Shown here: positions 1 to 7,723 of the stretch, piece after piece | How the letters are laid out: each line of letters opens with the position of its first letter | Position numbering within the stretch: position 1 is the first letter of the stretch | Source: Acidobacteriota bacterium | Lineage (GTDB): Bacteria > Acidobacteriota > Terriglobia > Terriglobales > Acidobacteriaceae | Assembly (NCBI GenBank): GCA_021846945.1 | Contig: JAJZVZ010000030.1 | Coordinates: forward strand, 1-36,958 | Length of the DNA stretch: 36,958 nucleotides | Reading direction: 5' to 3' | Position numbers and translations under genes: made by a program | The notes under the pieces: model-generated | The model's database searches: none | The model's input: only the letters and a program-made list of their open reading frames with translations | What the model was told of the DNA's origin: nothing

Positions 1-1
1 C

Positions 2-196
2 GGATACCGGGAGCCGGCCACGCTGCGCACCCTGGTCTTTACTTGCGGCGCCATCCTGGGCCGCGCCGGCAGGCGGATCGTCCTGCACCTGTCCCAAAGC
101 TGGGGCGGAGTGAAAACACGTAACCCACTGATCGACAGCATCTTCCGGTGGGAATTTCCAACTTCGCCGAAGTTGGAACTCGCGCCTGAAACTTGA
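2..196 (+). CDS. IS1380-type transposase, C-terminal fragment (cut by left edge)
   Basis: An open frame enters from the left edge and ends at a TGA at 194-196, giving 64 residues. It reads YREPATLRTLVFTCGAILGR, followed by GRRIVLHLSQSWGG and a tail ending TSPKLELAPET. This matches my memory of the C-terminal segment of IS1380-family DDE transposases, where a 'YREP.TLR..VF..AAILGRAGR...LHL' stretch sits after the last catalytic residue. The catalytic core and start lie outside the window, so intactness of the element cannot be judged. I could not locate its terminal inverted repeat with confidence. Other DDE_Tnp_1 families are possible alternatives. Confidence 0.66.
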   Translation, partial: GYREPATLRTLVFTCGAILGRAGRRIVLHLSQSWGGVKTRNPLIDSIFRWEFPTSPKLELAPET

Positions 197-703
197 CCTC
201 TTACCCCTCCCACCGCCATCCGGCACCAGATCAGAAACAAGGCTCAACTTCGGAATTCAGGATAATTCAACCGAGGGCCCCCCGGTCACCCTCGCTCTTG
301 GGGACCGGGGAGGATGGCCATCTTCGGTCTCGTTCTTGATGGCCGTAACAATAACTCCCATGTTGGCGAGTGCCCGGAAGGCCATGCAGATATTTCGAAA
401 AAATAAACTTAGGCGCCCGTCGGCGACGGTGACCTCTGATCAATCTCCGTCGCGAACCGTGAGCAGATCGCCCGACCAAGATTTTTACATTTGGGAAACA
501 CCGTCGCGTTGGATCGCTTGGCCCGGTAACCTGGCACGCGATTGCCTTTCAGCCTCGCTGACTCGTGGCAGCATTTCGCTGTCATGGGCGGCAGCAACGC
601 CCTGTTTTTGCATGGGTTGCCGGAACGCCAGAGGCGGGCATTCCGCGGTCGCGATTGGCGGCGAACCCGGGGAATCGATTAGGCTCAAAGCAGTCTACGC
701 ACG
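197..703. other. Gene-free stretch between transposase tail and MFS gene
   Basis: About 500 bp with only short overlapping frames on both strands, none with a recognisable family, signal peptide or convincing ribosome-binding site. It should include the end of the insertion sequence and the promoter of the downstream transporter, but I cannot place either firmly. Confidence 0.5.
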
Positions 704-2284
704 ATGCCGACCGATGCTGCCCACGCACGTTATCCCCTGAGCCAGGGCGTGAACCCGTGGCTGGTAACCGCGGCTGTGATGTTGCCCACCTTTATGGAGG
801 TGCTGGACACGGCCATCGCATCCGTGGCGCTGCCCTATATCGCGGGAAGCCTGTCGGCCTCGAACGACGAAGCGACCTGGGTGCTCACCAGCTATCTGGT
901 GGCGAATGCCGTGATCCTGCCGGCCTCGAACTGGTTTGCGCGCAAATTCGGGCGCAAGCGCTTCCTGATGACCTGCGTGGTGATCTTTACCATTGCCTCG
1001 TTCTTTTGCGGAGCGGCGCCGACGCTGGGGGTAATCCTGCTGGCGCGCATCATGCAAGGCGCCGGCGGCGGCGCGCTGCAGCCGCTGTCGCAGGCGATCC
1101 TGCTTGAGAGCTTTCCGCTCGCGCAACGCTCGATGGCCATGGCCGCGTATGGCCTGGGGATCGTGCTGGCGCCAGTGCTGGGGCCAACGCTGGGCGGATG
1201 GCTCACCGATACCTTCAGTTGGAGATACGCGTTCTACATCAACATCCCCGTCGGCATTCTGGCTATAGCGATGATCCATCGGTTCGTGCACGATCCACCC
1301 TACATCAAGCACGCCAAGGTGGGGCCGTTCGACAACCTGGGATTCGGCCTGTTGTGCGTGTGGACCGGCTGCCTGCAGGTGGTGCTGGACAAGGGACAGG
1401 AGGATGACTGGTTTGGCGCGGTGTGGGTGCGCTGGGCGGTGGTGGCGCTGGTGGTGGCGCTGGTGTGGTGGATCTGGCGGTCGTGGTCCAATCCGGATGG
1501 CCTGGTTAACCTGCACGCGCTCAAGGACCGCAACTTCCGCACCGGCTGCTTCATGATTGCGCTGCTGGGAATGTGCATTTACATCACCATTGCCATGCTG
1601 CCGCTCTACTACCAGGAAGTAATGGGGTACACGGCCTTCTGGGCGGGGCTGGTGGTGGGGCCGCGTGGCCTCGGCTCCTTTATCGGTTCGCCGATTATCG
1701 GCGTGCTGGGATCGCGCATCGACAACCGCAAGCTGTTGAGCGCGGGCTTCCTGGGTTTTGGCGCATGCGCGATGCTCTTCGGCTCGGTGGATCTGAACAT
1801 CGGGCCTTTGACGCTGCTGCTGCCGATTATCCTCACCGGCTTTGCGTTGAGCTTCGTGTTTGTGCCGCTGGCCACAATGACGACCTCGACGATTCCCTAT
1901 AAGGAGATGGGAAACGCGACTGGACTCTTCAACATGCTGCGCAACATCGGCGGGTCGGTCGGAATCTCGATGGCCACCACCGCGGTGATCCGCCGCTCGG
2001 ATCTGCACCAGACCTACCTTGCGGGACACCTCGCGCCGTCGAGCTGGTTGCTGCAGCAGAAGGCCGGGATGATGGCAGGGTTTTTAAGTCATCGGCTGGG
2101 GCCAGCCGCGGCGCGGCCAGGCTCCTACGGATTGTTATACGGCCAGATGCAACAGCAATCGGCGCTGCTGGCCTATGTGGATGTCTTCCGCTGGACGGCG
2201 CTGCTGGCATTCTTCTGCGCCGCCGCGACGTGGCTCTTCAAGAAGCCGCCCAAGCATGGATCGCTCCCACCCGGAGTACATTGA
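704..2284 (+). CDS. MFS transporter, DHA2 (EmrB/QacA-like) drug exporter
   Basis: A 526-residue inner-membrane protein of the 14-helix DHA2 branch of the major facilitator superfamily, expected to export drugs or other amphiphiles by proton antiport. Family signatures are visible: motif D1-like 'LDTAIASVALPYIA' near residues 29-42, loop 2-3 motif A 'NWFARKFGRKRF' near residues 80-90, and antiporter motif C in helix 5, 'GLGIVLAPVLGPTLGGW' near residues 150-166. The length matches EmrB and QacA (about 510-530). EmrB-type pumps in didermic bacteria usually work with a periplasmic EmrA adaptor and an outer-membrane channel. Neither is adjacent, so the partner is elsewhere or the pump acts alone. 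The ATG at 704 is chosen because the hydrophobic region starts about 18 residues later; no strong ribosome-binding site is seen. The substrate is unknown. Confidence 0.88.
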   Translation: MPTDAAHARYPLSQGVNPWLVTAAVMLPTFMEVLDTAIASVALPYIAGSLSASNDEATWVLTSYLVANAVILPASNWFARKFGRKRFLMTCVVIFTIASFFCGAAPTLGVILLARIMQGAGGGALQPLSQAILLESFPLAQRSMAMAAYGLGIVLAPVLGPTLGGWLTDTFSWRYAFYINIPVGILAIAMIHRFVHDPPYIKHAKVGPFDNLGFGLLCVWTGCLQVVLDKGQEDDWFGAVWVRWAVVALVVALVWWIWRSWSNPDGLVNLHALKDRNFRTGCFMIALLGMCIYITIAMLPLYYQEVMGYTAFWAGLVVGPRGLGSFIGSPIIGVLGSRIDNRKLLSAGFLGFGACAMLFGSVDLNIGPLTLLLPIILTGFALSFVFVPLATMTTSTIPYKEMGNATGLFNMLRNIGGSVGISMATTAVIRRSDLHQTYLAGHLAPSSWLLQQKAGMMAGFLSHRLGPAAARPGSYGLLYGQMQQQSALLAYVDVFRWTALLAFFCAAATWLFKKPPKHGSLPPGVH

Positions 2285-2465
2285 GAAATGCGAATGCTGC
2301 GGCGAACTCTGGCCCCGTGTGCCTGCCGGCGAATTTGAGTAACACCATGGCAATGCACTTATTCCGGCTTTCATCCTGCCGGCCTGATCTCCACTGCGTT
2401 GGACGCATCGCCGGAGAAGCACTCTGCATTTGCGATCTTCGTCGGCCGCAAGATAGCGATTCTTG

Positions 2466-3419
2466 TTACTGCGGACGGCGCGCGGCGCGCTGCTTGGCTG
2501 CCTGCAGCAACTGATCGAATTCGCTGCGAGACATCTTCAGCTTTGCAGGATGCGCGTCGATCCACTTGGCGAAGGCGTCATACTTCGCTACATTCCACCC
2601 GCCTTCAAACATGCCTTTGTTTTCGCCTTCCCGGTTTCGCTCGAAGTTGTACTCGTCGGTGAGCGATGTGAACTCGGCGGAGCTGATGGCCTGTTCAGCA
2701 AGAATGGCGGGAACGAACACGACACCCTGGCGCGGCTTGCCGATCACCAGATCACCGGGCAGCACAACGGCGTTGCCGATGCGGATGGGCACGTTGATCC
2801 CGGTCAGCTCCATGTCAGCCCATGCGGTGGGATCGTAGCCCTTGAACATGCCATTGAAGTCCGGGATTTCGCGAAGCTCCTGCAGATCGCGGACACCGGC
2901 GTCGAAAACGAAGCCGGCATGCGTATGACCCGCGATGCCATTGCCGAGGTTGGAGCCTATCAGCGTTCCGTACTGGATCTTTCCAAAGCCGTCGGCGACA
3001 TACACGTCGCCGTCCTGCAACTCGGCAATGGGCCAACTGTTCGTTCCAGTCGCCGCTCGCCCTTCCGCTTTGCCCTCCGCCAGGATCGCCTGCCGCATAT
3101 CGGGCCGCGTGGGCATGTATTGCGCGGTTAAAGCGCGGCCGATAATTGGCCGATCCAGATGGAGCGCCTGCCAGTCGCCCTCGAACTGGCATCGGTAACC
3201 ATGCGCTTCAAGAAATTCCCATACGTCTTCAATGGTCATGCTGGCGGCGCGCTTGAGCAGATCGTCAGGCAGCTTTGGGCGGCCATCTGGAAAACGCGGC
3301 CCCTTCCATTCCGAGGTGTAAAAGAGAATCTGGTCCCGCGTCATCTTTACCTGCGCGGAGGCAGGTACTCCGCTCCATGCCGCGCATGCGATCAGAAGGC
3401 TCAAAATTGCCTTTTTCAT
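2466..3419 (-). CDS. Secreted RraA-family protein (HMG aldolase / demethylmenaquinone-methyltransferase-like fold)
   Basis: About 317 residues. The N-terminus MKKAILSLLIACAAW...ASAQ is a classic Sec signal peptide, with predicted cleavage after the SAQ motif. The body matches the RraA fold: 'GRALTAQYMP', 'DGDVYVADGFGKIQYG', then 'GSNLGNGIAG' and 'GFVFDAGVRD', whose Arg-Asp pair corresponds to the substrate- and Mg-binding pair of 4-hydroxy-4-methyl-2-oxoglutarate/oxaloacetate aldolases. Those enzymes are normally cytoplasmic and about 160-230 residues, so the signal peptide and extra length here are unusual. An in-frame ATG three codons upstream (3428) lies only 3 nt from an AAGGAG; the 3419 start sits 12 nt from it and gives the cleaner signal peptide. 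The gene is convergent with the MFS transporter. The substrate is unknown. Confidence 0.8.
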   Translation of the reverse strand: MKKAILSLLIACAAWSGVPASAQVKMTRDQILFYTSEWKGPRFPDGRPKLPDDLLKRAASMTIEDVWEFLEAHGYRCQFEGDWQALHLDRPIIGRALTAQYMPTRPDMRQAILAEGKAEGRAATGTNSWPIAELQDGDVYVADGFGKIQYGTLIGSNLGNGIAGHTHAGFVFDAGVRDLQELREIPDFNGMFKGYDPTAWADMELTGINVPIRIGNAVVLPGDLVIGKPRQGVVFVPAILAEQAISSAEFTSLTDEYNFERNREGENKGMFEGGWNVAKYDAFAKWIDAHPAKLKMSRSEFDQLLQAAKQRAARRPQ

Positions 3420-3515
3420 TGAGAGCATTCTCTCCTTTTGACAAGATTTCGATACTCGAACGGATGTGCGGGCGCAGTGTTCCATTGGCCTGAGCCATCG
3501 CGTGACACAAGCTAG

Positions 3516-3780
3516 TGTCTGTTAACACTACCAGGGCGAACGGCGTTGCGAGCAAAAATCGCGCCAGACGCGGCGCCGGGCGAAGGCTGTGGCAGGCCCC
3601 ACCGTCGAGACCGGCAACAAAGGATGGCGCGATTTTCGCCGCACCCCTTCGGGACGGGAGCCAATTTTCTCGATTTCGTTGTCGCTCGTCGCTCCAGTAT
3701 CCAGTTACAGCGCGCTCCTCGCTCCTGGAACTCGGAAAAATTGGCTCCCGTCGCCGCCGTCCTGGTAGTGTTAACAGACC
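3516..3780. repeat. MITE-like intergenic element with 19-bp terminal inverted repeats
   Basis: Perfect inverted ends: GTCTGTTAACACTACCAGG at 3517-3535 and its exact reverse complement at 3761-3779. Each end is bordered by CTAG (3512-3515 and 3781-3784), which could be a target duplication or an extension of the palindrome. Two nested inverted repeats lie inside: AAAATCGCGCCA (3555-3566 with 3625-3636) and GACGGGAGCCAATTTT (3653-3668 with 3737-3752), so a transcript would fold almost end to end. There is no credible coding frame. Its size and structure fit a non-autonomous miniature element. CTAG fits the YTAR target habit of IS5-group elements, but the family assignment is inference. Confidence 0.75.
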
Positions 3781-3865
3781 CTAGATGAGGCGTATCGGCA
3801 ATGTCAAGGAGAAAAGCCGCGGCGATGGCGCGGAGCGAGAGCACGCTCGACCGGCGCACGAGGCA

Positions 3866-5461
3866 TCACCGGGGGTTGACCACGCTGCGCGTAAGCTCGC
3901 CATTCACCATGCGCCAGATGCCGAGCGGATTGTTGTCCTTTAACTCCGCTGGAAGTGCCGCGTGAGGAAAGTCCTGATAGCAGACAGGCCGCACGAATCG
4001 ATAGATGGCCAGCGTGCCAACCGATGTGGCGCGGCTGTCGCTGGTGGCGGGATACGGACCGCCATGCACCATGGCATGGCAGACTTCGACGCCGGTCGGA
4101 AAGCCGTTTACGATGAGCCTTCCCGCCTTGCGCTCCAGAACAGCGATGAGATCAGCGTACTCCGCAATATCGGCGTCGGTGCCGTGCAGGGTCGCGGTAA
4201 GTTGCCCTTCGAGCGAGCGCAGCAGCAACAGCAACTCCCGCCTGTCTTCGTAGCGGACCACGAGCGCGGTAGGCCCAAAGAGTTCAGTCATGAGCTCCGG
4301 CTTCTGCTTGAGGTCGCCCGCGCTGATCTGCAGGATTACCGGGACAGCGTGCGTATTTTCACTACCCTCAGAGGCAGCCTGCGCCACCGTTTCCACGCCT
4401 CTGCTCTCGCGGCGATGTGCCACGCCGGAGCGGTAGTTCCTGGCGATGCCCTCGGTAAGCATCGGAGAAATCGCTGCCTGTTCCACACGGTTGCTGAGTT
4501 CCGCCACCAGCGCGTCGGCATGCTCGTTGCGCGGCAGGAAGACCAGGCCCGGCTTGGTGCAGAACTGTCCCACGCCCAGTGTGAAGGATCCGAAGAGCCC
4601 CTGGGCGATCTGCGCGCCGCGCGTCCGCAGGGCCTCAGGCAGCACGATGACCGGATTGGCGCTGCTCATTTCCATAAAGCACGGGATCGGCTCCGGACGC
4701 CCCGCGGCCCGGTCCATCAAAGCCTTGCCGGCCGTCAACGATCCCGTGAACCCGACACCCTTGATGATCGGGTGCTCCACCAGCTCGCAGCCCAGTTCCG
4801 CTCCCGCCGCAAACAGCAAGGCAAAGACGCCCGGCGGCAGCCCGCACTCCCGCACGCTGCCGCTGATCACTTGGCCAACCAGTTCGCTTGTGCCCGGATG
4901 CGCGGGATGCGCCTTGACGACAACGGGATTGCCCCCGGCCAGCGCGGAGGCAGTGTCGCCACCCGCGACCGAAAAAGCCAGCGGGAAGTTGCTTGCGCCG
5001 AAGACAGCGATGGGCCCGAGCGGCCGCAACACGGAGCGGATATCGGCTCTCGGCAGCGGCTTGCGGTCCGGCTCGGCGGGATCGATGCGCGCATTGACCC
5101 ACGAGCCCTCCTCAACGACCTGCGCGAAGAGACGAAGCTGATTCACAGTGCGCGCCAGTTCGCCCTTCAGGCGCGCCTCTGGCAGGGCTGTTTCGTAGTG
5201 CGCGCGCTCGACCAGCTCTGCCGCAATCGCGTCCAGGCCGGCCGCGATGTGGCGCAGGAAGACGGCTTTTTGCTTGCCGGGCAGCTTTCCGTAGGTCGTA
5301 AATGCTTCTTCGGCGAGCCTGGCCGCGGTATCCAGATCTTCCAGCGAGGCGCCATGATAGACCGGATCGAGCGCTGCTCCAGTGGCCGGGTTGAAACCCC
5401 TAAACGCTGTCCCATTTCCCAGGCGGGATTCACCGTCAACAATCGAATATCCGTGTAGCAC
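3866..5461 (-). CDS. Alpha-ketoglutaric semialdehyde dehydrogenase-type aldehyde dehydrogenase (NADP-dependent)
   Basis: A 531-residue member of the aldehyde dehydrogenase superfamily, closest to the 2,5-dioxopentanoate (alpha-ketoglutaric semialdehyde) dehydrogenases that finish non-phosphorylative breakdown of pentoses, hexarates and hydroxyproline. Visible landmarks: N158 in 'FGASNFPLAFSVAGGDTAS', the cofactor-binding K183 in 'VVVKAHPAHPGTSE', 'GFTGS' at 237-241, the general base E264 in 'MEMSSANPV', and the nucleophile C301 in 'GQFCTKPGLV'. Length and motif spacing match the family (about 510-530), and the protein is cytosolic. The start is a GTG at 5461 with a GGAG 6 nt upstream. It is divergent from the RbsD/FucU-like mutarotase gene, 119 nt apart, which fits a shared role in sugar or sugar-acid catabolism. 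The exact substrate is inferred by family only. Confidence 0.87.
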   Translation of the reverse strand: MLHGYSIVDGESRLGNGTAFRGFNPATGAALDPVYHGASLEDLDTAARLAEEAFTTYGKLPGKQKAVFLRHIAAGLDAIAAELVERAHYETALPEARLKGELARTVNQLRLFAQVVEEGSWVNARIDPAEPDRKPLPRADIRSVLRPLGPIAVFGASNFPLAFSVAGGDTASALAGGNPVVVKAHPAHPGTSELVGQVISGSVRECGLPPGVFALLFAAGAELGCELVEHPIIKGVGFTGSLTAGKALMDRAAGRPEPIPCFMEMSSANPVIVLPEALRTRGAQIAQGLFGSFTLGVGQFCTKPGLVFLPRNEHADALVAELSNRVEQAAISPMLTEGIARNYRSGVAHRRESRGVETVAQAASEGSENTHAVPVILQISAGDLKQKPELMTELFGPTALVVRYEDRRELLLLLRSLEGQLTATLHGTDADIAEYADLIAVLERKAGRLIVNGFPTGVEVCHAMVHGGPYPATSDSRATSVGTLAIYRFVRPVCYQDFPHAALPAELKDNNPLGIWRMVNGELTRSVVNPR

Positions 5462-5467
5462 CCTATG

Positions 5468-5471
5468 CTCC
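5468..5471 (-). promoter_or_regulatory. Ribosome-binding site supporting the GTG start at 5461
   Basis: On the minus strand, GGAG lies six bases before GTG at 5461. No closer ATG in this frame gives the family's N-terminus, so this site decides the start of the aldehyde dehydrogenase. Confidence 0.6.
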
Positions 5472-5580
5472 GATCAGAATTCTGTGCCGCGCGCTGATGG
5501 CGCGCAGCCGCTTCGATTCTACTACCCGCGCGAGATCCCGCCGCGCTGGGGATGTAAGCTGGTCGAGGAGTCATGATCGC

Positions 5581-5970
5581 ATGTTGAAGTCAGGAATTTT
5601 GAATCCGAACGTCCTGTCGCTGCTGAGCCGCGTGCGCCATACCAACACGCTGGTGATCGCTGACCGGGGATTTCCCTTCTGGCCGCAGATTGAGACGGTT
5701 GATCTCTCGCTGGTTGACGACCTGCCCCGCGTGCTTGACGTGCTGCGGGCGATCCGGCCCAACTTCGAGATCGGTCATGCCTGGATGGCCGAGGAGTTCC
5801 GCGGCGCCAACAGCGAGTCGACGCGCATGCGGTTCGAAGCAACGCTCGACGGGATTCCGCTCACGCTCGAACCACACATCGAGTTCAAGAAACGCGTTCC
5901 GGCGGCCATTGGGCTCATTCGCACCGGCGATACCACACCGTACGCGAACCTGATTCTGGAGTCAGCTTAA
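5581..5970 (+). CDS. RbsD/FucU-family sugar mutarotase (D-ribose pyranase / L-fucose mutarotase)
   Basis: A 129-residue protein matching the RbsD/FucU fold, which interconverts ring forms of ribose or fucose. The conserved catalytic His is H20 in 'RVRHTNTLVIADRG', the same position as His20 of RbsD. The C-terminal signature 'IRTGDTTPYANLILESA' carries the substrate-contacting Tyr121 and Asn123. Length is typical (130-140). The ATG at 5581 is chosen because MLKSGILNP aligns with the family's N-terminus and a GGAG lies at 5567-5570; a longer in-frame version from 5497 adds only unconserved residues. No ribose or fucose transporter or kinase is adjacent, and RbsD versus FucU cannot be decided here. 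An alpha-L-fucosidase lies 8 kb away, so a fucose role is possible but unproven. Confidence 0.85.
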   Translation: MLKSGILNPNVLSLLSRVRHTNTLVIADRGFPFWPQIETVDLSLVDDLPRVLDVLRAIRPNFEIGHAWMAEEFRGANSESTRMRFEATLDGIPLTLEPHIEFKKRVPAAIGLIRTGDTTPYANLILESA

Positions 5971-6032
5971 TCGGGAGGCATCCGGCGCCAACCGTTCCAA
6001 CCTGCAAAGCGCCCGTGTACACTGAACACTCT

Positions 6033-6371
6033 ATGAGTTGTCTGTTCTGCAAGATTGTTGAAGGCGCCATTCCCTCGACCGCCGTGTACCAGGATGAGCT
6101 CTGTTACGCCTTCGCGGATATCAACCCCAAGGCGCCGGTTCACGTGCTGGTTGTGCCGCGCGCGCATATCGACTCACTGCACGATACAGGCGCGAATCAC
6201 CGCGCACTGCTGGGACATCTCTTCTGGGCTGCGACAGAGATCGCCCGGCAAAAGGGACTCGGCCAGGGCTACCGCGTGGTGGTGAATATCGGGGAGCATG
6301 CCGGGCAATCTGTGGACCACCTGCACCTGCATCTTATGGGTGGCCGACCGATGGCGTGGCCCCCGGGATAA
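6033..6371 (+). CDS. HIT-family (HINT-like) nucleotide-binding hydrolase
   Basis: A 112-residue histidine-triad protein. The triad 'HLHLHLMGG' lies near the C-terminus and 'SCLFCKIVEG' at the N-terminus gives the CxxC zinc-ligand pair typical of bacterial HINT proteins. 'DINPKAPVHVLVVPRAHI' is the standard core strand. The family hydrolyses AMP-lysine and related purine phosphoramidates in the cytosol. Length equals that of E. coli HinT (119) and B. subtilis Hit within a few residues. The start at ATG 6033 places CLFC at residues 3-6 as in relatives; an in-frame ATG at 6015 would add six unconserved residues. It follows the mutarotase by 62 nt in the same direction and may share its transcript. 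Confidence 0.92.
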   Translation: MSCLFCKIVEGAIPSTAVYQDELCYAFADINPKAPVHVLVVPRAHIDSLHDTGANHRALLGHLFWAATEIARQKGLGQGYRVVVNIGEHAGQSVDHLHLHLMGGRPMAWPPG

Positions 6372-6382
6372 AGGCGAGAGGC

Positions 6383-6614
6383 GGGGAATAAGGGAATGGG
6401 GAGCAGGGAACTGGAATGAAGTTTTCTCAAAAAAATCAGATAGCCGGACCAGAGACACTTTTCGGAGTATGAGGGAGCAAGAGAAGGCTCGGGATTTTGT
6501 TTTCCCGGAGACAAAATCAGCACCCGCATTCCGTAAACGGGCGTGAATCTGCCGGAAACCGGCGGCCATCTTTCAACTTCTTGTTCCCGTGTTCCCTATT
6601 CCTTCGTTCCCTGC
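6383..6614. repeat. Imperfect G-rich/C-rich inverted repeat between convergent genes
   Basis: A purine-rich tract of GGGAAT-type units (6383-6410) is mirrored by a pyrimidine-rich tract of ATTCCC/GTTCCC units (6584-6614). Between them are small hairpins such as GCCGGAAACCGGC (6551-6563). It fills the gap between the HIT gene and the oppositely oriented gene ending at 6620. It may act as a shared terminator region or be a dispersed intergenic repeat. Confidence 0.4.
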
Positions 6615-6619
6615 TTTTC

Positions 6620-7531
6620 TTACACCGGTTGCGGCGCGTACTCGTCTTCCTCTTCGACTCCGTAGCGGCGCAGCAGATTGGGCAGGCTCTGCGAAAAGGC
6701 GGAGCGCGGCATAACCGTGTCACAGCCAGCCTCCAGCGCCTTCATTTTCAGGTCGCCCTGCAGGTGGCTCAGGAAACCGATGATGGAAATGGCCTTCTTG
6801 TATTTCGCCTTGAATTTGGGAATGAGCGTCATGGGCTTGGCGTTCAGGTTATTCAGGTCAAAGACCATCAGAGTGGGCCGCTCGGTGTCCGGCAGGTCGC
6901 TCAGGCGCGCCACCGACTCCTTATCGCCCTTCACGAACTCGACCTTCACGCCCAGTTTCCGCGCCGTCTCCTGAATCTTGGCCAGGAAAAACAGGTCTTC
7001 AATGAAGCAGAAGATGCGCGTCGGCGCATCCTCACGAACGGCGGCCGGCGCCTGCGGCGCAAAGTCTTCCTGATAATTGCTGGCATAGCCGTTGCCCATA
7101 AATTGAATGGTGGAGGGCGGACCGTCGGCCACATTGCCGTTCGCGGCGCGATAGCTGTGGTCCATCGGTCCCACGAAGGTGCGTGGCCCCTTCTGTTTGC
7201 CCTTCCGCTTGCCCTGATGCGGCGAGGCAATATTGTTGCCGGGCTGCGCGGCCCCATTCTTCTGGAAGAACTTCTTTTTCTTCCGGCCCTGGTTCGGGCG
7301 TGGCTGTCTCGGCCTGGACTGCGCCGGAGGAGCCTGCGGCTGCATTTGCCCCTGCGGCTGCACTTGGCTTTGTGGCTGTATCTGGGGCTGCTGCGCCTGC
7401 ACTTGCCCGTTCTGCTGGCTGGACTTGTTCTTGCGCCGCCGTCTCCGGCGCCGATGCCCTTGCGATTGCCCCTGGGGCATCTCCGGAGCGGGCCCCACTT
7501 CAGGTTGGGGCTGCGTCAATTCTGTCGTCAT
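6620..7531 (-). CDS. Response-regulator-like protein with a long basic Q/P-rich N-terminal tail
   Basis: 303 residues in two parts. Residues 1-165 are low complexity and disordered, with an eight-residue Arg run plus Lys (HRRRRRRRK, 26-34), Q/P repeats (40-70) and a second basic patch RKKKKFF (83-89); such tails often bind nucleic acid. Residues 170-295 resemble a CheY-like receiver: an acidic pair E178-D179 after the first strand, a phosphoacceptor-like D225 in 'LMVFDLNN', and a last-strand 'DTVMPRSAF' where the usual Lys is R276. No output domain follows. The signature is partly degenerate, so it may not work as an ordinary two-component regulator. The ATG at 7531 is preferred over one six codons upstream because AGGAAG lies seven bases before it. 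Its partner is unknown. Confidence 0.72.
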   Translation of the reverse strand: MTTELTQPQPEVGPAPEMPQGQSQGHRRRRRRRKNKSSQQNGQVQAQQPQIQPQSQVQPQGQMQPQAPPAQSRPRQPRPNQGRKKKKFFQKNGAAQPGNNIASPHQGKRKGKQKGPRTFVGPMDHSYRAANGNVADGPPSTIQFMGNGYASNYQEDFAPQAPAAVREDAPTRIFCFIEDLFFLAKIQETARKLGVKVEFVKGDKESVARLSDLPDTERPTLMVFDLNNLNAKPMTLIPKFKAKYKKAISIIGFLSHLQGDLKMKALEAGCDTVMPRSAFSQSLPNLLRRYGVEEEDEYAPQPV

Positions 7532-7538
7532 GCTTATA

Positions 7539-7544
7539 CTTCCT
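7539..7544 (-). promoter_or_regulatory. Ribosome-binding site fixing the start at 7531
   Basis: AGGAAG on the minus strand, seven bases before the ATG at 7531. This favours MTTELTQPQ as the N-terminus over the longer in-frame start at 7549. Confidence 0.6.
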
Positions 7545-7685
7545 GGCACTGAGTGACTAACTGGTGAAAATTGAGTTTGCGGCTTCAGCCACTTTTAACC
7601 GGGTGCTGAACTCCTCATTAGCTGTCGCCGGTCCGGTTTAAACAGCAGACACAGCAATGGCCGGTCCGCCTCCTTGCAGGCGTCA

Positions 7686-7723
7686 GGTAAATTGCCGCGG
7701 AGTCACTCCGCCCGCGATTTACC
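7686..7723. repeat. 38-nt palindromic hairpin
   Basis: GGTAAAT at 7686-7692 pairs with ATTTACC at 7717-7723, enclosing an inner GCGGAGT/ACTCCGC palindrome (7698-7712). The whole unit folds as one REP-like stem about 155 bp upstream of the receiver-like gene's start. There is no T-run, so it is not an obvious terminator. Confidence 0.45.

Noticed and set aside
336..740. 134-codon plus-strand frame before the MFS gene
   Set aside because: It overlaps the MFS start in another frame, and its translation has no domain or plausible start signal.
695..2029. Long open frame on the minus strand (444 codons) opposite the MFS gene
   Set aside because: It is the antisense shadow of a clear transporter in GC-rich DNA; its translation is His/Arg/Gln-rich and matches no family.
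3962..5458. 498-codon plus-strand frame opposite the aldehyde dehydrogenase
   Set aside because: The minus-strand product has all catalytic motifs; the plus-strand translation is Arg/His-rich and featureless.
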